Assembly (NCBI GenBank): GCA_034440615.1
Contig: JAOTOM010005182.1
Location: 372,001-436,000, forward strand
Direction: 5' to 3'
DNA: 64,000 nt
Source: Ashinkailepas kermadecensis
Lineage: Eukaryota; Arthropoda; Thecostraca; Neolepadidae
The position numbers and the translations under genes were made by a program. The notes beneath the pieces were generated by a model. It was not told the origin of the DNA. It did not search any database and saw nothing but the letters and a program-made list of their open reading frames with translations. Positions 58,560-64,000 of this stretch are shown here, piece by piece. Position 1 is the first letter of the stretch; the number at the start of each line of letters is the position of its first letter.

Positions 58560-58860
58560 GACCTCGGCGCGCTGACGACAGCTCCTGACGCGGCCGATGG
58601 CTCGGCCGAGCGGGGCGCCGCGACGGCCGAGCCATCGGGCTGTGACGTCATGCGACGGAGCCGCACGCGCGGCGCCCTCTGTACACAGATGTGTTGGCCG
58701 CGCGGCCGGCCGGCCGCCCCGCCCCGCGCCGGCGCCGGCGGCCGGCCGCGGCTGGTGCCACGTGTCACGCGCCGGCCGGCCGTCCGGCCCCGTCCGGCCC
58801 CGTCCGGCCCCGCCCCGCCCCACCGTCCGACCGACCGACTGCCGGCCGGCTGGTCACCCT
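58560..58860. promoter_or_regulatory. CpG island with CRE, GC boxes and an inverted repeat
   Basis: Very high GC and CpG content, a CRE TGACGTCA at about 58642-58649, and GC-box-like CCCCGCCCC at about 58809-58818. A perfect 14-bp inverted repeat CCGATGGCTCGGCC / GGCCGAGCCATCGG lies at 58594-58607 and 58625-58638. These features fit a promoter, but neither strand shows a recognisable first exon. Repeated GGCCGGCC and CCGTCCGGCCC words show that part of the GC richness is low-complexity. Confidence 0.45.
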
Positions 58861-59480
58861 GTTGATGGCCGTCGCAAGAAATTACCGCGTGCTTTCACGC
58901 AGAAAATCGGACTGAGGTCATCTCGACGGAGTGAAAACTCGCACCGCCTGACTGCACTGGGGGTGTGTTTTGATCTGTTGGATCGCCTTCAGACCATGCT
59001 GGTGGAGAGTCGTTAGACTACGACATCGGTGGGGGTGACGCAACCCGGCTCTTTGTTGTGCGATTCTTTTCGCAACGTAACTCGCAGCGGTCAGGGCAGT
59101 CCCCCAGGCAAGAAACGTTTCATTACAAAGCCAGTCCGGACATACTGTATTTTTGGCTTAAAAAAAACGGCAGTGTCATCTTATTTGTGGATTCTGCGCA
59201 GGTAGGGGATGCATGCCACCCATCCGCGAGATATTATTTGCCATATAGCTGCCGCCACGCCAGAATTTCGGTAGGGACGCGCCCTCGCGCCCCTACGTTA
59301 CAGGCTCCACCAGGGACTCGTGTAACATTCTAACTAACTGGCAGGCAAATCTCCCCGTCAGTGATGGAAAAAGTCTTCATTTTCATTTCGGTTAAAATAA
59401 CCAAAGTGCTCCGTTGTCGAGCATGTTTTTGTTGCACCTGTTGGCCCTCCGCCTCCGCCAGTGAAAATTCCTAGACGGGC
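58861..59480. other. Unique sequence
   Basis: No gene or repeat was recognised. Confidence 0.4.
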
Positions 59481-59668
59481 GGGCCATTGACCTCCGCTGC
59501 ACACGTAGGGCCATTGCCCTCCACTGCACACGTAGGGCCATTGACCTCCACTGCACACGTAGGGCCATTGCCCTCCACTGCACACGTAGGGCCATTGACC
59601 TCCACTGCACACGTAGGGCCATTGCCCTCCACTGCACACGTAGGGCCATTGACCTCCGCTGCGCACGT
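59481..59668. repeat. 27-bp minisatellite, 7 copies, alternating A/B units
   Basis: GGGCCATTGACCTCCACTGC plus ACACGTA alternates strictly with a unit carrying GCCCTCC in place of GACCTCC, a 54-bp higher-order period. A 156-codon minus-strand frame (59471-59941) runs through it because 27 is divisible by three. Its roughly 100 non-repeat residues show no recognisable domain. Confidence 0.95.
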
Positions 59669-61540
59669 ACACGGCTGAAGCTCTTGTCCCGCTATGGATT
59701 CATGGATACACGTAAACTTCATAAAGCAACCCTGACATGAGAGCAAGCATGAGGCCAGAATGTCGTGAGGACGGACTATTTTGTCGATGAGTCCACACCC
59801 GATCAGCGACTGCAGTTGAAACGGTGAGTTTGGCTCGGAGGTTTGTCGTAATGTCATCGCCCGGCCGGATGCTGCTTTGCATTGAGCTGTCTCCCACGGT
59901 TCGGCATTCACACGACAGGCGTTAACTCTCATAGGGTCCACCTAAAAAGCAAGTCCCGAGGAAAGCAAGGTACAGAAGGATAAAAATATATGTTTGAATA
60001 GATTGACACAAACTGCAATATGAGCTGCCTGTAAGAGGATATTGAAATCTCCTCTCCAAATCTGCTCTCCAAAAAGCTCTGCTCGCATCGTCATGACAAA
60101 AATGCAGCAAAAGCAACCCACAGGCATTGTTAAATATTCGGACTCGTGGGATTGGAGGGATCAGGACCCATCCTGTACTTGGGAAGTGGTAAATCAGAGA
60201 AGATGAGTGGTCAGGTTCAGAAACGTTTCTGAGTACTGCAGTGAATATGACAGGACCATATTTCATCAGTTTGGATAAAATTGGGTGATTGCTTCTCATG
60301 GCATAACCGCTAATCTGATCCTACGATCCTACGAGTCTATATTCTACGATTTAAGTTCATGTTGCTCTATATAGCTCAGTTCAGAATTGTTTCCGACAAG
60401 GTATTAACCCGGCACCTACACCAAGCTCAACTTAGCGGTGCTTTTAACCGATTAGCTGTTACATACTCGTACTTCAGTAGCGACATGCCATAGAGTCACC
60501 GGATAGACACGGACATGTAGCTTCATTCTCAATCAACAGTAGTTTTCGGGATACTAGGTTCTAGCACAGCTACTATTACCCTCCCCTCTCCCACACCCAC
60601 ACCCTGTATGTGAGTCATGTTTTCGAGCTTTGACCCTTCCTGTGCCTTTTTAGCTGCACAGGGACGAGAGGGATATGAGAGGACAGGATTCATTATTGAG
60701 TCTGTCGTGTTAACGACAGGATGTGCTTAATCGTAATCGTTGCAAAAAAGTGAAGTTCCTTAGCCTTCCTTGTCTTACCACACTTTGCTTATCTTATCTG
60801 TTCCACCAAATTATCAATTTATAGACGTGCGTTACTGGAATTGGAATTGGAGTTGCGAGTGCCTACTGTAAAGGACTATTCGAATTCAGTTGTAATGGAG
60901 TTCAGAGGGAAATACTCGGCATGCTTCACTGTACGGCACATTTATTTTCCACCGCCAATTTGACAATGTACCAGCTGACCTGGTTCAGTTGCGAAACCGA
61001 CGGGCACACCGATCGCCTCGCACAGCACTAACGGAGCACCATGCACCGGCACGCTGACACTGCCACTGTCTCTGTTGCCTTCGCCAACTGCACCTCCTTC
61101 GTTCGCGCCGCGCCAGTGATGGCGCTCTTCCACTGAATACCGAAACAACCGAACTGAAACCGGGCGGTGGCCGGACCACCATATCGGAACATTCGAAAAG
61201 AGGACCGGAGCACCTGGACGGAGGGAGGACGGACCAGAGAACAACACCTGGACGGGGGAGGCCGGACCACGATATCGGAACACTTGAGAAGAGGACCGGA
61301 GCACCTGGACTGGAATAATGGCCCAATTAACCATCTAATTGCTCCACTGGGTGTGCATCCTCCTTAATGCATCCGGTGGATGGCTAGATGATGACACCTG
61401 GACGGAGACAGGCCAGGTCACGAGACCGGAACACCTGGACGGACAGAGCTTTTACAGCGAACAGAGCACCGAGATGGACGAAGGCCGGCCAGAACATTAG
61501 AACATCTGGACAGGGGTGTGGGGGGGGGCGAACCACGAGA
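59669..61540. other. Unique sequence
   Basis: A minus-strand frame of 125 codons at 59922-60299 has no recognisable motif. At 61190-61320, ACCGGAGCACCTGGAC recurs twice with CACGATATCGGAACA-like words, a weak degenerate repeat. No gene was recognised. Confidence 0.35.
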
Positions 61541-61975
61541 GAAGCCGTCACATGTGATGCAGGGGAGCCGTCACATGTGATGCAGAGAAGCTGTCACATC
61601 TGATGCAGGGGAAGCTGTCACATGTCATACAGGGGAGCCGTCACATGTGATGCAGAGAAGCTGTCACATCTGATGCAGGGGAGCCGTCACATCTGATGCA
61701 GGGGAGCTGTCACATGTCATACAGGGGAGCCGTCACATGTGATGCAGAGAAGCTGTCGCATCTGATGCAGGGGAGCCGTCGCACATTATCCAGGGGGGGG
61801 GGGGCAGCCATCTACGATACATGGGAGCTGTCGCAAATGATGCGGTAACGCATGATCGCAGATGATACACAGGAGCTGTTATACACGACACGAGGGAGCC
61901 GGCACAGTGATACAGGATAACCGTCACGCGTGTTACAAGGGAGTCGTTATATGTGATACAGGGGAGCAGTCAGAT
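61541..61975. repeat. 23-bp minisatellite (GAGCCGTCACATGTGATGCAGGG)n, about 18 copies
   Basis: Regular to about 61790 with ATGTGATGC/ATCTGATGC/ATGTCATAC variants, then increasingly degenerate after a G homopolymer at 61791-61803. Confidence 0.93.
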
Positions 61976-62269
61976 GTGGTTCAGATGTCCCCTCAATTTG
62001 TGATTAAGAAACTATTCGAGTAAATGCATAGGGTCCGCGGTACAGGATGGGATGCCAGTGATGCAGGTGACCAGAGATACAGAAGACCCATGATGCTCAG
62101 GGTCTATGATACATATAGATAGTTTATTCGAGCCTCCATAAAATGGAGTTGTGGTATTTAGGTCAAATATACCAGAACTGGCAGACGCTGACACCGGCAC
62201 CATTGGACTACAAATAGAAATACAAGTACACGTTAAAATCTGTCGCATACATACCTACACAGTTCCCGA

Positions 62270-64000
62270 TCTACTGGGCGCAGAAATACGCATCCCACTC
62301 TTCGAGACGGTACACCGCGGTACCTGCCTGCCATACATCGACAATGTACTCGGTTTCCGTGCGGTGATCGCACCACGGGTCTGCTATGGGCTAACAGCTG
62401 TCTGACACCTAAATGCACACGATTCCAGCTGCTGGCGGCGCGACGCAGGCAGCTGCGGTGCGCGAGCTCGGTCCGATGACGGGGCAGCTGCGGCTGCCCG
62501 CCGCCGGCCGCTTGTGTGCGGCCGGCGCGCGCTGCGCCGCGGTCGATAACCCGTCCACACGTGCGTAATGTTTGGCGCATTGGGTGCATGGCCAGGAGGC
62601 GGCGCATAATCGCAACGTCGTGTTTGCTGAGCGCGTCATCAGCTCTTCTCCGTCCCGGCTCTCGCAGCGCCGGAGTCGCACGTTCAGGTTGGCTGAAGCA
62701 CCGAGTAAGTCAGGTTTCGAGCACCGATATTTATGGCCTCCTGGACATGGTTTTCTGCGCTGAAGGGCAGTTGCTGCAGACGCCGATACTGCACATGCTG
62801 GCGGACTAACGTTTCGACGGGCATGTGCTCTGCATCCTCGACTCCTGCATGTGCTCTGCATCCGCCGTGTCTTTGGACACGGCGTGGTGCATTCTTGCCA
62901 CGTCGACTAATGCCATGTAACATCGTGGAATGATTGTGGTGATGTGCTAGTCCCATGCTGGGTGAGGGTCGATGGTGACTCCCAGGAACTTGACACGGAG
63001 AGAAGTCTAAGTCTCGTCACTTTCGAAATAGACTGAAAAAAATGGTATTGCAATTTTTACGTCTGGATTTCTGGGTAATATTCCAGTTTTAGACAGGTTT
63101 TCAGCCTGTTCTAAGCGAAGAGGCTGAAATTATAACTGCCTCAGCAAAATGCAAAGGCAATATCTCTGGAAATTGCTAATAGCAATTGCACGAGATACAG
63201 TCCTTGAGTAGTGTTTTAAGAACCCGAATGTTTTATGGCACGTCAGTGTTGAGAACTGAGTGCCACCAGCGTACGTGATGACTGCTTTGCAGTACGTATT
63301 GTGTCAGATCGTTGGTGAAAATCAAGAACAAAACGGGTCTCAGTATGGAATCCTGAGCAACACCTCGTCACTCCGAGGTCACACGGCGATCGCCCTCCTG
63401 TCGCCTGGGTACTTCCCTGTAGCCAGCCAACGGACCAATCTGACTGCATACCATACCAGCCGAGTTGTCCAGGAGATGGCCGTACTCAACACTGTCAAAC
63501 GCCTTCGAGGTGTCGACGGTGACGAGCGACGTCACCACCATTCTGTCAGATGTTGTGTGCACGACAGCGTCGAGCAGCCGACAGCCGCCTCCATGCAGAA
63601 GTCGGGCCGAACTCCGCACTGCTGCGGGCACAGAATGCAATGGCAGGTGAAGAATGTCATAAGCCGAGAAGCCGAGTCAGACCATACAGCTTGGCCACCA
63701 TAGGGAGGCTAGAAACAGGTCTGCAATTACTCGATTCACGTCTGTCTCCTTTCATATGAACTGGAATGACAGTAGCTGCTTTCCACTGCACAGGCATGCC
63801 ACAGTTCACGGTGCATGAGTTGATGATGTGCAGCAGCTGAGGTCCTACCACGGGAATAGGCAGCCTCGGGATCTCAATGGTGATGCCGCAGAACTTTGGA
63901 CGCGGCGTAATGTGCCCATGCGCTAAAGCGCAACGGACAAAGTTCCGGGAGCGCGGCCTGGTGCGGCGAGAGCGCGCTCGGACAGCGCAGACGACCATCT
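62270..64000 (-). mobile_element. Degenerate LINE ORF2 (reverse transcriptase to C-terminus), runs off the window
   Basis: Read on the minus strand from the window edge: INSCTVNCGMPVQWKAATVI, then PVHMKGDRRESSNCRPVSSL is the start of a LINE reverse transcriptase. VTVDTSKAFDSVEYGHLLD is the motif with the first catalytic Asp, and RPVLFLIFTNDL follows. The YADD box is present only as YAGG in another frame (63262-63273). Further on, KFLGVTIDPHPAW (about 62965) and QLPRHRTELAHRS then CLRRAASSWN (about 62400-62470) mark the post-RT region and C-terminal domain. Frameshifts and stops are frequent. Families of the CR1/jockey group share this order. The endonuclease and 5' end lie beyond 64000. Confidence 0.82.

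Noticed and set aside
59471..59941. 156-codon minus-strand gene
   Set aside because: A third of it is the 27-bp array and the rest has no recognisable domain.

Overview
The window reads as a gene-poor stretch of an invertebrate nuclear genome. No bacterial or organellar architecture is visible. What can be supported is eukaryotic: degenerate non-LTR retrotransposon (LINE) fragments, tRNA-derived SINEs, a decayed cut-and-paste DNA transposon, long dinucleotide microsatellites and more than twenty unrelated minisatellite families. The LINE and transposase types are, from general knowledge of these families, common in marine invertebrates and arthropods. The species cannot be named from this sequence.

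Layout. 1-5.5 kb: a CR1-like LINE 3' end on the minus strand, then unique sequence and two small repeats. 5.5-7.7 kb: two minisatellites back to back (19-bp and 48-bp units). 7.7-15 kb: mostly unique AT-rich DNA with small arrays at 13.1-13.9 kb. 15.2-20.2 kb: a decayed ZBED/hAT-like fragment, a tRNA-derived SINE, and a 2.94-kb DNA transposon with 16-bp terminal inverted repeats that sits inside a (TA)n microsatellite and carries a broken transposase gene. 20-31 kb: unique DNA and arrays with 6- to 37-bp units. 30.7-31.35 kb: two short inverted-repeat elements (MITE candidates), followed by a CpG-rich segment. 34.6-35 kb: a SINE with a very long GGTT/GATT tail. 35-49.8 kb: further arrays, two more copies of the 16-kb SINE family, a (GGGGCC)n tract, and a pair of degenerate arrays in opposite orientation. 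49.8-58.1 kb: one 8.3-kb satellite-like array of 33/34-bp monomers with higher-order repeats. 58.1-64 kb: a CpG island, two more arrays and a second degenerate LINE (reverse transcriptase, minus strand) that runs off the window.

I found no intact host protein-coding gene. Four short stretches might be host exons or gene fragments (29.34-29.50, 36.03-36.22, 46.51-46.79 and 48.59-48.67 kb); all are low confidence. Nearly all of the longest open reading frames are repeats read through and should not be taken as genes. The elements share no pathway. What links them is mobile-element insertion and decay together with tandem-array expansion.
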